IMG/VR virus record: IMGVR_UViG_3300032278_000066
Span: 1 to 32,019 of that record
Direction: 5' to 3' (one strand)
Source of the DNA: a virus
DNA: 32,019 bases
Each line of letters begins with the position of its first letter. Positions within the stretch are counted from its first letter, which is position 1. Shown piece by piece: positions 16,353 through 24,917 of the stretch. The notes beneath the pieces were generated by a model. It was not told the origin of the DNA, did no database searches, and saw only the letters and a program-made list of their open reading frames with translations. The translations under genes were made by a program, and so were the position numbers.

Positions 16353-18586
16353 TGAAGCGAGCGGGCAAGGTATGGCAGACCGAAGACGGCCAGTGGTATG
16401 TTGACAATAGGGAGACTGTCACGGACGCCTCGCCACACGGGGTGCCGGGGATCTGGGTTGACCGCCCTCCTGATGCGGTGGTTGCTGTTGAGACGTCGCC
16501 AAGTGGAGAAGCCATGGCAGGCGGAGAGGTTGTCAGCACCCCAATGGGAAGCGAATCGGTAGGATCCGCGACCGTACCAGAGGGGCAGATCATGACGCAG
16601 CTGCCAGGTCCAGCGAAGACCTTGGTTGCTGAGGGGCAACAAAGCCCCTGGAATATTTCTGGCGAAGCGGTGCCTGGCGTTGATGAGCGACACGATCTAG
16701 CGGCCTCAGAAATAGCTGGGAGGCCCATTCTGAAGACAGCTGCGCCGACGCACGCGCCGGTCCCGACGCACGCGCCGGTTCCGAAAAGCGCCGATGAAAT
16801 CCGCAGCCATGCGGACTTGCTAGCTTGGCAACAGACAGCGGGCGGCTCCGCTCCACGGAACCTTTCTGCCCCCCCTAGGCAACCCGCGATACGCCAAGGC
16901 ATCACGACGCTCGCGCCAAGGAAAAATTTGGCCCAAGTTATTGGAAGGGCAACAGGGCAGCGCGTGTCGCGCATGGGTGGAGTATGGAAGAATCTGCCTG
17001 AAGAGCTTAGGCCAGAGAGACTTTCCGGCGGGATGGTGGTCTATCCATTTGAGCGCGATGAGTATGAAGCGAGAGTCAGACAAGCCGTGGAGAGGTATGG
17101 CCCGAAGTTGGCCAACAAACTCGCCACGCAAGTCATGGCTGGCTACGACAAGTGGAAGCGCACCCCGTGGGGCGCGATGGTGGACTACTCCAGGCTCCAG
17201 CGCGAAGAGAAGCACATGGGCATGGAGGCCAAGGCTGACGCTGACCTCATCGTGGAGGACGAGGCGCGGAAACAGGCTCAGCTGTACGCGGCTCTGTCAA
17301 AATCTCAAGCGGAAGCTCAGGAGAGCTATGAGGCCGAGCGGGCCGCATACACGGAGGGTCTTAACGCCACCATAGCAAAGCAGAATGCTGCAATCGACGC
17401 GCTAGCCGCTAGCAAGATAGACCCAGGCCGGTGGTGGAACTCTCAAAGCGACGCGCGAAAAGTACTGAGCGCCATTGGCGTGGCTTTGGGCACGGCGGCG
17501 AGCGCCTTGGGGGGAATATATGGAAAAGGCGCCCCCAACGTTGCCTACGACATCATGAGAAAATCCATCGACAACGACATCCGCGCGCAGATTGCCGACT
17601 TGCGCGGCAAGGGCGCCGCCATTGGTGCAAGACAGAGTCTAGTAGGCACCATGATGTCGCAGGTGCGCGATTTGTCCCAAGCTAGCAATCTGGCCAGGAT
17701 GGCCCTTCTTGATCAAACCAAAGCCAAGGTAATGACCTATGCGGCGGCGGCGCAAGGCGACAAGGCAAGACGCAACGCTCAACTTCTCATGGACCTCATC
17801 GACAATGATCGAGAAATCTTAGCCGCTGATTTGCGCATGAAGGCCGCCGACATTGCAACTAGGAGAGCGGGAAGGGCAAGGGCAACGGTAGCGAAGAAGA
17901 AAGACACGGTGACATCCCTGCCTTGGCTCACCAAGCATTGGAGGGATAATTATCGCCCAGCGCTTGGTGGCGTTGTCATGGGAGAGCCTGGGTTGATTAA
18001 AGGAATTTCGAAGAAGGTTGCCCGCTACAACGCGATGATGGGAGGAATAAGGCTTGTGCACAAATTCATGGACTCGCCCAATTATACATTCGGCACAGAG
18101 GACAAGGCCGCAGCAACTGCGCTCATGGGGGCACTCCAACTGGCCGAGAGGAAGCATTATTTGGGTTCCGCAATAACGACAACCGAAAAAGATTTGGACC
18201 CAGATGGGATGCTGACCGGAAACTCCACCCGTCGGATCCTTGGCGAAATAGCGAGAGGCTTAGCCGGCAACAGGCTACCCCTCGAAGAACTTGCCCGCAC
18301 CAGGATGTTGGGTATCAAGGCCGAGATGGCACACCTGAAAGTCTTCCCCGGCACGACGATTGCCTCATCAGGGAAAGCCAAGACGGGGATACATGGAGGG
18401 CAAGAAGTTTTTGGGGTGAGATGGGCGCCCAGCGGCAAAGAGGTCCAATTGAATCAGGGGATGACCCTCAATGCAGAAGGGGAGATCGTGCCGAAAAGCC
18501 CGCGCCGGGGTTACCTCCCTCAAGCTGTCACTGGGGAGTCGCTGGTGCCGCAAAGTAGCTCCATCAAACGCGCCGCATCAAAGTAG
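16352..18586 (+). CDS. Large internal virion protein candidate
   Basis: Protein of 744 aa that I cannot assign to a named family. Residues 1-170 are Pro/Gly-rich and probably flexible, with PTHAPV repeated. Residues about 280-360 form a charged Ala/Gln/Glu coiled coil. About 370-392 is a Gly/Ala hydrophobic helix (VLSAIGVALGTAASALGG) that could enter a membrane. A long helical region follows to about 530, then a mixed C-terminal domain. Starting in a TAATG overlap between two other ejection-type genes, it fits the middle member of a three-protein DNA-ejection set like T7 gp14-15-16. That role is inference from size, order and composition. Confidence 0.65.
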   Translation: MKRAGKVWQTEDGQWYVDNRETVTDASPHGVPGIWVDRPPDAVVAVETSPSGEAMAGGEVVSTPMGSESVGSATVPEGQIMTQLPGPAKTLVAEGQQSPWNISGEAVPGVDERHDLAASEIAGRPILKTAAPTHAPVPTHAPVPKSADEIRSHADLLAWQQTAGGSAPRNLSAPPRQPAIRQGITTLAPRKNLAQVIGRATGQRVSRMGGVWKNLPEELRPERLSGGMVVYPFERDEYEARVRQAVERYGPKLANKLATQVMAGYDKWKRTPWGAMVDYSRLQREEKHMGMEAKADADLIVEDEARKQAQLYAALSKSQAEAQESYEAERAAYTEGLNATIAKQNAAIDALAASKIDPGRWWNSQSDARKVLSAIGVALGTAASALGGIYGKGAPNVAYDIMRKSIDNDIRAQIADLRGKGAAIGARQSLVGTMMSQVRDLSQASNLARMALLDQTKAKVMTYAAAAQGDKARRNAQLLMDLIDNDREILAADLRMKAADIATRRAGRARATVAKKKDTVTSLPWLTKHWRDNYRPALGGVVMGEPGLIKGISKKVARYNAMMGGIRLVHKFMDSPNYTFGTEDKAAATALMGALQLAERKHYLGSAITTTEKDLDPDGMLTGNSTRRILGEIARGLAGNRLPLEELARTRMLGIKAEMAHLKVFPGTTIASSGKAKTGIHGGQEVFGVRWAPSGKEVQLNQGMTLNAEGEIVPKSPRRGYLPQAVTGESLVPQSSSIKRAASK

Positions 18587-18597
18587 GAGGCCCCCTC

Positions 18598-21468
18598 GTG
18601 GCGGAACCAGTACACAAGCTTAAAGATGAAAGGGGCATTGTTTTCGATGTTCCTGAGTCCGAGTTGCACCATGCCCAGTCGGCTATGGGGCTGACTCCAG
18701 CAACGGAAGAAGACATTTCCCGCCATCAGCGCTCGGAGAAATTCTCTGGCGTAGGCGAGAAGCTTAAAGCCCTCGCGGTTGCTGGCGCGCGTGTGCCGAC
18801 TCTTGGCCTCAGCGACTATCTGATCGATCCCAAGTATCTGCGCGACCTAGAAGAGGAACTCCCGCTGCTGACCGGAGCCACAGAGGTTGTCGGCACCATA
18901 GGCGCGGCGGTCGGCTCTGGTGGCACCAGCTTGCTTGCTAGGGGTCTCGCTGGTGGCACTGGTCTGGCTTTTCGCACCGCTGGTGGCCTGGGCAAGGCAC
19001 TAACCAAGAAGCTCGGCGGGAAGCGATTGGCGCAGCTTGCCGGCGCAGGTCTCCGCGAGGGCATCGAGGGCGCCGCCTTTGGCGCAATGCAGGGCGTCAA
19101 GCAGTCGGCCATGGAAGAGGCCGACTTCGAGAGGGCTGGCGCCAACGTCATCTCGAGTGCTTGGCATGGGGCAAAGGTCGGTGCCGCCTTCGGTGCGGGC
19201 ATTGGTGCCGCTGGCCTGGCAACACGCGCCGTTGGTAGAGGCATCGGGCAAGGGGTTAGCAAAGCGTCGGCGAAAGCTTTTGCCGAACTTGAAAATTGGG
19301 CGCCAGGTCCAGCCGGCGCGTTTGGCAATATCGTAGAGCGCGCCACAAGGTCTTTCGAGAGAACCACCGGCCGAAGTGGTGACCCCATTCGCCGCATCAT
19401 GCGCAGCGATGAGCTGATCCAAGGGGCGCTCAACCGAGCCGAGCCCTGGAGCCTCGAGCTTGGCGACCTCCTTCGCCGCAACATGGATGAGAGCATCGAG
19501 ACAGCCGATGCTCTTTCGGCTCTGAGCCGGGCAGAGGGCAAAGAGCCCATCATCCACTCCCTGTTAAAGAACTTTGATGATGACATAGCGCGGGTTGACA
19601 AAGAACTTGCTGACCTCATGGGACAAACCCCGTGGCCCCAGGGATGGCAGGCGCGGCGTGCCAAGTTGAAGGCTGAGCTGGAAGAGCTTGCGGAAGTGCG
19701 CGGTCAGCTGATTACGCAGTCCGACGCACTTCTCGATGGAGCCGAAAACCAGCTTTTGCCATTCGGAACGTGGGGAACAAACAAAACTGGCGGTCGCGTA
19801 TTCAAGCCTAATGAATACGCACTGTCGGCTTTTAAGGCTCCTTTCTGGAAGTTGATCTCCAGCAATATCACCTACGCGACGTCTGGCGCTCGGCGCATAG
19901 CGCTAGCTGAGAAATACGGCCTTACTTCATCTCGCGCCATAGCTCTCGATTCTTTGAAGAAAGGATCCATGGCCGGAAAAGTCTCCAAGGAGATCCAGTA
20001 TTCCATGGAGGCGCACGGCAACAAGGGCAAAGTGGCCAGGGCGCTCAACGACGAATATCTACAGCCGATTAGGAGATTTCTCGAAGACGATGCGTGGGGA
20101 GACTTCGCCAAGTGGCAGCAGATGAGCAATGCCAGCTGGGTTGTCTTGTCTGGCGTGAAAGACCACATTGGGAAGCTGACCTATAGGCTTGGCAAAAAGG
20201 AAGCAACAGACTTCTGGTCTGACATTGTGCACGCCGATCCGCGCGCTGTAGACGCTCTCGTCAAGATGATTGGCGCCCCTGGCGGCGATGTCAGCGCAGA
20301 TATCTTGAAAGAGCTGGCGCGTCACTGGAGAGAAAAAGCCAACGCTGCGCTTTTCCTAAAGACAAAGCCCGCGGTTGGCAAGCTTGTTAGCTCAGAGACA
20401 TTTGAGCAGGCCAAGAAGCTCCGTGATGCGTCTGAGAAAATTCTCAAGGCGCTAAACAATCAGAGCGAAGACTCTCTGTTTTCTAAAATCTATGCCGTTC
20501 GTAAGTTTGAAGAGTTTTCAAAGAATGACCAACGCTTTCTTGGCGGCCTCCCTGGCCAAGCTGCCATCGGAATCGGCATTGCTACGGGGAGCCCGCTTGC
20601 CTACGGATTGCTGCGCACCGGGCAGGCCATTGGCGATCTTGCGGTCTCGCCCGGTAGGACCGTCAAGGCTCTTGGCGGCGCCTATCTAGCAGCGAAGAAG
20701 CTCAAGGCCACTGATTCAAAATTCATCAAGAAGATTTTCTCAGGAGCCAAGAAGGCCCCCGGCGTCGGCGCCAAGAAAGCTCGCCGAGTGGGGCCGGCCT
20801 TGGCCACGGGCGCCAATTTTAGCCTTGTCAATATGACCGCAGACCAGGATCTCTACGAGCGAGAGGTCTCTAGTCTGCGCGGCGTGCTGGGCGACATTGA
20901 CAGACATGACGAGGCTGCTCAAGACATAATGGCAGCCAGCGGGATCGCGGCTGCCGATCTGCAAGCCATCGTCTTAACAAAGCGAACCCTCATTCGAGAG
21001 TATCTGCTTATGATTAGCCCTACCCCGGAAGCTAACCCCACTGTGATGGGCCGCAAGCGCCCAGTCAGCAAGATGGAGGCGCAGAGGTTTGCCAAGGTTA
21101 AGCGTATCCTAGAGAATCCAAAAGATGCCTCAAAGTTGCTTTCTGAGGGGAAGATGACGTCTGACCAAGCGAAGGCATTGCGCACGGTATGGCCGGCAAT
21201 ATATGCGGATTTGCAAGACCTTGCCATGGAGGAAATGGCGAAGCTCGGGGAAGAGGGGAAGACCATCCCCTATCAGAAGAGAATCCAGATCGGCATCTTG
21301 CTGCAACTGCCCACTGATCCGACGCTGGATTACAAGTTGATTCGCGGTATACAAATCGGCTATTCACAGAAGAAAGCCCAGCCGCAGCCCCCGCAGCAGC
21401 GTAGGGCCCCAAAACTTAATCGGGCCGTAATGAGTGAGAGCGAAAGAACTGAAGAGGGTACCAAATGA
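18598..21468 (+). CDS. Largest internal/ejection virion protein candidate
   Basis: Protein of 956 aa starting at GTG 18598; AGGAGG at 18585-18590 gives ideal spacing. It has three glycine-rich hydrophobic stretches (about residues 97-135, 190-212 and 654-680) within an otherwise helical, charged protein. This pattern is seen in ejection proteins that leave the head and line a channel across the cell envelope. No transglycosylase or peptidase motif was seen. The C-terminus (after about 915) is Pro/Gln-rich. The stop overlaps the next start (ATGA). The role is inferred from composition and order. Confidence 0.65.
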   Translation: MAEPVHKLKDERGIVFDVPESELHHAQSAMGLTPATEEDISRHQRSEKFSGVGEKLKALAVAGARVPTLGLSDYLIDPKYLRDLEEELPLLTGATEVVGTIGAAVGSGGTSLLARGLAGGTGLAFRTAGGLGKALTKKLGGKRLAQLAGAGLREGIEGAAFGAMQGVKQSAMEEADFERAGANVISSAWHGAKVGAAFGAGIGAAGLATRAVGRGIGQGVSKASAKAFAELENWAPGPAGAFGNIVERATRSFERTTGRSGDPIRRIMRSDELIQGALNRAEPWSLELGDLLRRNMDESIETADALSALSRAEGKEPIIHSLLKNFDDDIARVDKELADLMGQTPWPQGWQARRAKLKAELEELAEVRGQLITQSDALLDGAENQLLPFGTWGTNKTGGRVFKPNEYALSAFKAPFWKLISSNITYATSGARRIALAEKYGLTSSRAIALDSLKKGSMAGKVSKEIQYSMEAHGNKGKVARALNDEYLQPIRRFLEDDAWGDFAKWQQMSNASWVVLSGVKDHIGKLTYRLGKKEATDFWSDIVHADPRAVDALVKMIGAPGGDVSADILKELARHWREKANAALFLKTKPAVGKLVSSETFEQAKKLRDASEKILKALNNQSEDSLFSKIYAVRKFEEFSKNDQRFLGGLPGQAAIGIGIATGSPLAYGLLRTGQAIGDLAVSPGRTVKALGGAYLAAKKLKATDSKFIKKIFSGAKKAPGVGAKKARRVGPALATGANFSLVNMTADQDLYEREVSSLRGVLGDIDRHDEAAQDIMAASGIAAADLQAIVLTKRTLIREYLLMISPTPEANPTVMGRKRPVSKMEAQRFAKVKRILENPKDASKLLSEGKMTSDQAKALRTVWPAIYADLQDLAMEEMAKLGEEGKTIPYQKRIQIGILLQLPTDPTLDYKLIRGIQIGYSQKKAQPQPPQQRRAPKLNRAVMSESERTEEGTK

Positions 21469-21752
21469 GCAAGAATGCAGGTAGTGCAATTTTTTCTGGC
21501 GTAGAGTGGCTGAGCACAACAGCCGCTACTGCCTACGACTTGGTGACATCTCGCCCGGCTTATGACCCGGCAGCCGGGAACAGCGCAAAAAAGCTGCCGC
21601 GGCAGATTGTCTGCCTCACGGCTGGGGATGCGGTTGTGTCCGATGTCAATGGGAACGTGACAACCATAACGATGACAGCCGGGCAGGCGCTTGACATTCA
21701 AGTGGCGACGCTGGGGGTTGCGTCTACCGCGGTATTACTGGTTATCTGGTAG
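21465..21752 (+). CDS. Small hypothetical beta-rich protein
   Basis: Protein of 95 aa overlapping the previous gene by four bases (ATGA), with a GAGG ribosome site. It begins with a short Ser/Gly/Ala segment; the second half consists of alternating hydrophobic strands (RQIVCLTAGDAVV, TTITMTAGQALDIQV) ending in VLLVIW. It has no signal peptide. It resembles small structural proteins of phage virions in general character, but I cannot name a family. It separates the ejection genes from the lysis cassette. Confidence 0.65.
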   Translation: MSKNAGSAIFSGVEWLSTTAATAYDLVTSRPAYDPAAGNSAKKLPRQIVCLTAGDAVVSDVNGNVTTITMTAGQALDIQVATLGVASTAVLLVIW

Positions 21753-21758
21753 GCTGCT

Positions 21759-22079
21759 ATGGATCTCGGACCTCAGCTCGGGATAGCGTCAGCTGTCGTC
21801 GCAGCCGTTTTTGGCGGAGTGACGATCATGCTCAGAGAGCTGAGAAAGATGCGCGCGGCCATGGTGCCCAAAAAGAAAAGCATCCCGCCCCCCGGCTCGC
21901 CAGACATCACCGCCATTGTCAGCCGGCTAGAGGAAGCAGTGACGAGCCACGACTACGCAACGCGATCCGATCTGGACAGATTTAAACAAGACGTTGATCG
22001 CAGGTTTGAAAGCCAGGGCACTGTGCTAAGAGAAATTGAAGTCTGCGTTCGCAGGCTAGAAGGAAGAATGGAACGATGA
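21759..22079 (+). CDS. Membrane-anchored coiled-coil protein (lysis cassette)
   Basis: Protein of 106 aa. One N-terminal hydrophobic helix (about residues 7-26) is followed by basic residues, a Pro-rich spacer (about 41-48) and a charged coiled coil to the end (about 52-106). A single anchor with a coiled coil is the plan of inner-membrane spanins and of some phage DUF-type membrane proteins. It comes just before a holin-like gene and shares an ATGA overlap with it. The basic residues after the helix would put the C-terminus in the cytoplasm, which argues against a standard i-spanin, so the role stays open. Confidence 0.7.
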   Translation: MDLGPQLGIASAVVAAVFGGVTIMLRELRKMRAAMVPKKKSIPPPGSPDITAIVSRLEEAVTSHDYATRSDLDRFKQDVDRRFESQGTVLREIEVCVRRLEGRMER

Positions 22080-22273
22080 CCCCCTTTAAGAAATTGCTAG
22101 CTTCACGCAAATTTTGGATCAGCGTAATCACCGCAGTGGCCACCGTTGTCACGTACTACCGCGACGCCGAGCTTGCGAAGATGCTAAGTGTCGTGGGAAT
22201 GACGCTTGTGGCAGGAATAGGTCTGGAAGATTTTTCAAAGGCGAAAGCTGCCATTGAATATGAAGACAACTAG
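22076..22273 (+). CDS. Holin-like protein with two membrane helices
   Basis: Protein of 65 aa with two hydrophobic segments, FWISVITAVATVVTYY (13-28) and MLSVVGMTLVAGIGLEDF (about 36-53), joined by a short polar turn with a charged tail. The SRKFW start and the GIGLEDF end of helix 2 match a common phage holin-like small protein family. Holins time lysis by opening the inner membrane for the endolysin. GAAGGA lies shortly upstream. The position before the lipoprotein and endolysin genes supports a lysis role. Confidence 0.75.
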   Translation: MTPFKKLLASRKFWISVITAVATVVTYYRDAELAKMLSVVGMTLVAGIGLEDFSKAKAAIEYEDN

Positions 22274-22703
22274 TCTCCTTATCCTCATAACCGTGGCCCT
22301 CATCTTGGCCGGCTGCTCGCCTCTTGGCGTTGTGGTTGACCAGATGAATCTGGTGACGCCAGCGGCTAACACGGCTCTCGATGTGCTCGAGGCGCAATAC
22401 AAGGCAGATCTGGAGACGTCAGAGGATCCTGAAAAGGTGCGCGACTGCTACGCTTCGTCGTTCGAGGCACACAGGGCTTTTGTCGCCTCCTGGTCAGCGG
22501 CTCGCGAGACTTTGGCGTTCGCCGCCAGCTTGGAGAATGCTGGGGCTGTGGCGGACGTAGAAATCGCCGCAGCTGTCAAAGCGATCACTGAGGCCTCAAA
22601 GGCATTCGAGGCGTTTAAGAGGCTATCTACGGCCTTGCAGGAGGGCAGCATATGTGGTTCATCGAGGCGCTTGGCCGAATCTACCGCTGGGCAGCCCGCG
22701 TGA
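22260..22703 (+). CDS. Phage lipoprotein in lysis cassette
   Basis: Protein of 147 aa with a clear type II signal: Lys at residue 2, hydrophobic core LLILITVALI and lipobox LAGC with the modified Cys at 19. The mature part is Ala/Glu-rich helix with two more Cys. I prefer ATG 22260 over the in-frame TTG at 22254, since MKTTSLL is a normal signal start. It overlaps the holin-like gene by 14 bp. Known outer-membrane spanins are lipoproteins encoded next to the endolysin, so an o-spanin-like role is possible. The protein is longer and more helical than most, so this is uncertain. Confidence 0.75.
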   Translation: MKTTSLLILITVALILAGCSPLGVVVDQMNLVTPAANTALDVLEAQYKADLETSEDPEKVRDCYASSFEAHRAFVASWSAARETLAFAASLENAGAVADVEIAAAVKAITEASKAFEAFKRLSTALQEGSICGSSRRLAESTAGQPA

Positions 22704-22828
22704 GGCCTCCTAAAGAAGGTCCGCGGGCGGATAAAGAAAAGGAGATTTACCAGGATGAGCTACGTCGGCGCCGTGAAAAACGGAAAAGCGGAGTTTTGTT
22801 GGACCGATCTGAGGATAGTGAGCGGTGA
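22652..22828 (+). CDS. 58-aa highly charged ORF overlapping lipoprotein and endolysin genes
   Basis: An ATG at 22652 follows AGGAGG at 22639-22644 with 7 bp spacing and opens 58 codons to TGA 22826-22828. It begins inside the lipoprotein gene and runs 74 bp into the endolysin gene, in other frames. The product starts with a short amphipathic stretch (MWFIEALGRIYRWAARV) and then turns strongly charged with a DELRRRREKRK cluster. The excellent ribosome site and bridging of the gap between two genes favour a real gene. It could be a small lysis regulator or membrane-active peptide; I recognise no family. Confidence 0.6.
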   Translation: MWFIEALGRIYRWAARVRPPKEGPRADKEKEIYQDELRRRREKRKSGVLLDRSEDSER

Positions 22829-24272
22829 GCTGGATGCCACCTTCCGAGTTTTGTGTGATGCGCTGAAGATTGGCGGCGTGAGGGTCAACGTCAGCGCTCG
22901 AGATGCCCAGCTCATTGCTGACGAGCTAGGCGCCCACCTTCCCACGGCCAAGCTCTTGGATGCCCGGTTCCGAGCAGCTGACATCGCAACAGAGCCCCAG
23001 CCAAAATACTACGATGGCGGGGTTGGCATGGACACGCTCATCGCGTCAGTCGAGCACAATGAGCGAGTCAGCTCAGCAGTCGGGAACCCCAGAGCCGGGA
23101 TTGTCAGCAACGTCGGAAAGCATTGGATTATCGACCGCCGAGCGACTGAAAGCCGGGCTGTGCTCTACGGCTGGCACGTAGACACCGATGGCGTCGACTG
23201 GAAAGGCATAAAGTTGCACCACGCGGTCACCCCCGGATTGCGCGTCATCCAGCCTGTTTCCACGGCCCATGATTACCACCATGTCGACTACTCCATGACG
23301 CTGCTTCTGCTGCACGGCGAGTGCATCGTGAACGGCAAGACCATGGCGACCGAGGAGGTGCTTACCACTCCTGAACTGAGCCAGCTTCTTCTTCACGACG
23401 GGCTGGCCCTCTCCACCGGCAGGCTGCCAATTGACCCCCCAGCGCCAGCTGAGCCCGATGTTGTCGACCCCCATTTTGAGCCCCCAACAATCCGCAAAGG
23501 AAGCAATGGAGACTGGGTGGCGAGATGGCAGCACATCCTCATCACAGACGGCTACGACTTGGCGCCGTTTGGCGCAGATGCGAACTTTGGCTCGCTGACG
23601 GACAAGCACACGAAAGAATGGCAGCGAGCCTACGGGCTCGAGGCTGATGGCGTCGTTGGCAAAAACACGTGGGCCAAGGCGGCAGACGAAGGCCGTGAGC
23701 CAAAAAGCCAGACTCAGGCGAAGCTGTTTGGTGGCTTGCCGAAACACCCGCCCTTTGGCCCGCTAATCTCATCCGGACGCGACGCGCTCTTTGGCAAGCT
23801 CGAGTATGTTTCAGCTCCGACGACGAAAAATCCGGAGGCCATCAGGATTACCAACGGGTGGGACAGCAACGTGACTATCGTCGAAATACCCCAGCTCAAA
23901 GGCGTCGAGGGGGCGCCGTCTCATTGCCGCATCCCGTGGCACAAGAAAGGTGTGAGCCAGATGACTGCGCTTTGGCAAGCATGGGAGGATGAGAAGCTGC
24001 TTGACCGCGTCATCTCGTGGGCCGGCAGCTGGAACCCGCGCTTCATTCGTGGCAGTAGGCGCACATTGTCGAACCATGCATACGCAACGGCCTTCGACAT
24101 CAACTCCTGGGCAAATGCGCTTGGAGCTGAACCGAAGGCCGTTGGTGATAGGGGGAGCGTCGTTGAACTCGTCAGCATTGCCAACGAACTCGGTTTTTAC
24201 TGGGGGGGACATTACCACAGTCGCCCCGATGGCATGCACTTCGAACTTGCGAAAATTCTCGAGGAGACTTAA
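22755..24272 (+). CDS. Modular endolysin: unknown N-domain, PG_binding_1, M15 (VanY-like) peptidase
   Basis: Protein of 505 aa with no signal peptide. Residues 1-220 form an unrecognised domain (DYHHVDYSMTLLL near 173-185). Residues about 247-310 are a peptidoglycan-binding module (IRKGSNGDWVARWQ ... FGSLTDKHTKEWQRAYGLEADGVVGKNTW). Residues about 380-505 are an M15 D-Ala-D-Ala/L-Ala-D-Glu peptidase with the zinc motif SNHAYATAFD (H441, D448) and GMHFEL (H495). It would cut peptide stems of the cell wall at lysis, released by the holin. It is larger than usual phage M15 endolysins because of the N-terminal domain. GGAG lies about 10 bp before the ATG. The stop is directly followed by the operon terminator. 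Confidence 0.88.
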   Translation: MSYVGAVKNGKAEFCWTDLRIVSGELDATFRVLCDALKIGGVRVNVSARDAQLIADELGAHLPTAKLLDARFRAADIATEPQPKYYDGGVGMDTLIASVEHNERVSSAVGNPRAGIVSNVGKHWIIDRRATESRAVLYGWHVDTDGVDWKGIKLHHAVTPGLRVIQPVSTAHDYHHVDYSMTLLLLHGECIVNGKTMATEEVLTTPELSQLLLHDGLALSTGRLPIDPPAPAEPDVVDPHFEPPTIRKGSNGDWVARWQHILITDGYDLAPFGADANFGSLTDKHTKEWQRAYGLEADGVVGKNTWAKAADEGREPKSQTQAKLFGGLPKHPPFGPLISSGRDALFGKLEYVSAPTTKNPEAIRITNGWDSNVTIVEIPQLKGVEGAPSHCRIPWHKKGVSQMTALWQAWEDEKLLDRVISWAGSWNPRFIRGSRRTLSNHAYATAFDINSWANALGAEPKAVGDRGSVVELVSIANELGFYWGGHYHSRPDGMHFELAKILEET

Positions 24273-24493
24273 GCTTTAGACATCAGCGTGCTGCTGATGT
24301 CCTTCCCTCTCGACTGTGCTGGTCGAGGGGGTTTTTTTTGGCAGTCTGCGCACGCGGCGCCGCAGCCAATGAAGCACCAACCTGGCGGCAGACCGGGGCC
24401 TTTTCCTGACTTCTTCTTTTTGGCCGTCCACCTCGACGACCCGCTTTTGTCACACCTGATGCACCTGAAGTGCCAATCAGAACGGGATGTCAT
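24269..24493 (-). CDS. Small Cys-rich (zinc-ribbon-like) protein
   Basis: Protein of 74 aa from ATG at 24493, overlapping the SSB gene end by 17 bp. Cys pairs CIRC (C11, C14) and CADC (C48, C51), with further Cys at 40 and 44, flank a basic KKKK stretch and LPPGW. The layout CxxC, basic loop, LPxGW, CxxC is common in small phage zinc-ribbon proteins. Its stop (24269-24271) overlaps the endolysin stop on the other strand at a TTAA. Its last 25 codons lie across the late terminator. It may be the last gene of the early operon. Function unknown; nucleic-acid binding is a family-based guess. Confidence 0.6.
   Translation of the reverse strand: MTSRSDWHFRCIRCDKSGSSRWTAKKKKSGKGPGLPPGWCFIGCGAACADCQKKPPRPAQSRGKDISSTLMSKA
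24279..24301 (+). terminator. Perfect 9-bp stem-loop after the late operon
   Basis: GACATCAGC (24279-24287) pairs exactly with GCTGATGTC (24293-24301) around a 5-base loop. It lies four bases before the T-tailed terminator and may act with it or protect the transcript 3' end. Confidence 0.65.
24305..24339 (+). terminator. Rho-independent terminator of the late operon
   Basis: CCCTCTCGAC (24305-24314) pairs with GTCGAGGGGG (24322-24331) with one G-U pair and a 7-base loop, followed by eight T (24332-24339). It ends the + strand operon just after the endolysin stop. The same DNA is inside the 3' part of the convergent 24269 gene on the - strand. Confidence 0.92.
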
Positions 24494-24917
24494 CGCCACC
24501 GAAGCTGTCACCCTCCGCGCTGTCAAGCGCTGCAATCTGGCCCCTGAGTCGCTCGGCAAAAGCGGCTTTGCGCGCCGCGTCCATCACGTCTCCAACGACT
24601 CCCTTGCTTGGCGCGTTGACCCACTTGACCTTCGCCCGCGTCTCGCCTTCCCACGTCTCCATCTCAACCACCAGCTCGACCTCATTCTTCGTGCAGTCGC
24701 TCAAGTCGGTGATGTCGTCGCCGCTCCACCCCATGGCCCGCAGCGCCCGCAGCGCTACGTTAGAGCCCTTGGTGCTCGAGAAGGTGCCAAACCAGGGCAG
24801 GTTCGTCTCCTCGCTGGGAATGTGGAACGTGACCACCACCATCTCATTACCGTTCTTGCTCACCCGCAGGTCAGCCTCGATGGCCTTTGCTCTGTATCGT
24901 CCTGCGCTGTTGATCAT
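24477..24917 (-). CDS. Single-stranded DNA-binding protein
   Basis: Protein of 146 aa. The N-terminal part (about 1-100) has OB-fold-like strands (GRYRAKAIEADLR, MVVVTFHIP, VELVVEMETW, TRAKVKWV). The C-terminus ends in the acidic tip DSFGGDDIPF, the hallmark by which SSBs recruit partner proteins. It is coupled to the ATPase gene upstream by a four-base ATGA overlap. Phage SSBs coat single strands at the fork and load annealing proteins. Pairing with a Sak4-like ATPase is a known arrangement for single-strand annealing recombination. Confidence 0.85.
   Translation of the reverse strand: MINSAGRYRAKAIEADLRVSKNGNEMVVVTFHIPSEETNLPWFGTFSSTKGSNVALRALRAMGWSGDDITDLSDCTKNEVELVVEMETWEGETRAKVKWVNAPSKGVVGDVMDAARKAAFAERLRGQIAALDSAEGDSFGGDDIPF

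Noticed and set aside
18816-19664. 282-aa ORF on the - strand
   Set aside because: Ser/Ala/Pro-rich shadow of the 956-aa ejection gene, caused by high GC at third positions.
21759-22703. Classical Rz/Rz1 spanin pair
   Set aside because: The coiled-coil protein has basic residues after its helix (cytoplasmic C-terminus expected) and the lipoprotein is not nested inside it, so I did not assign spanin names.
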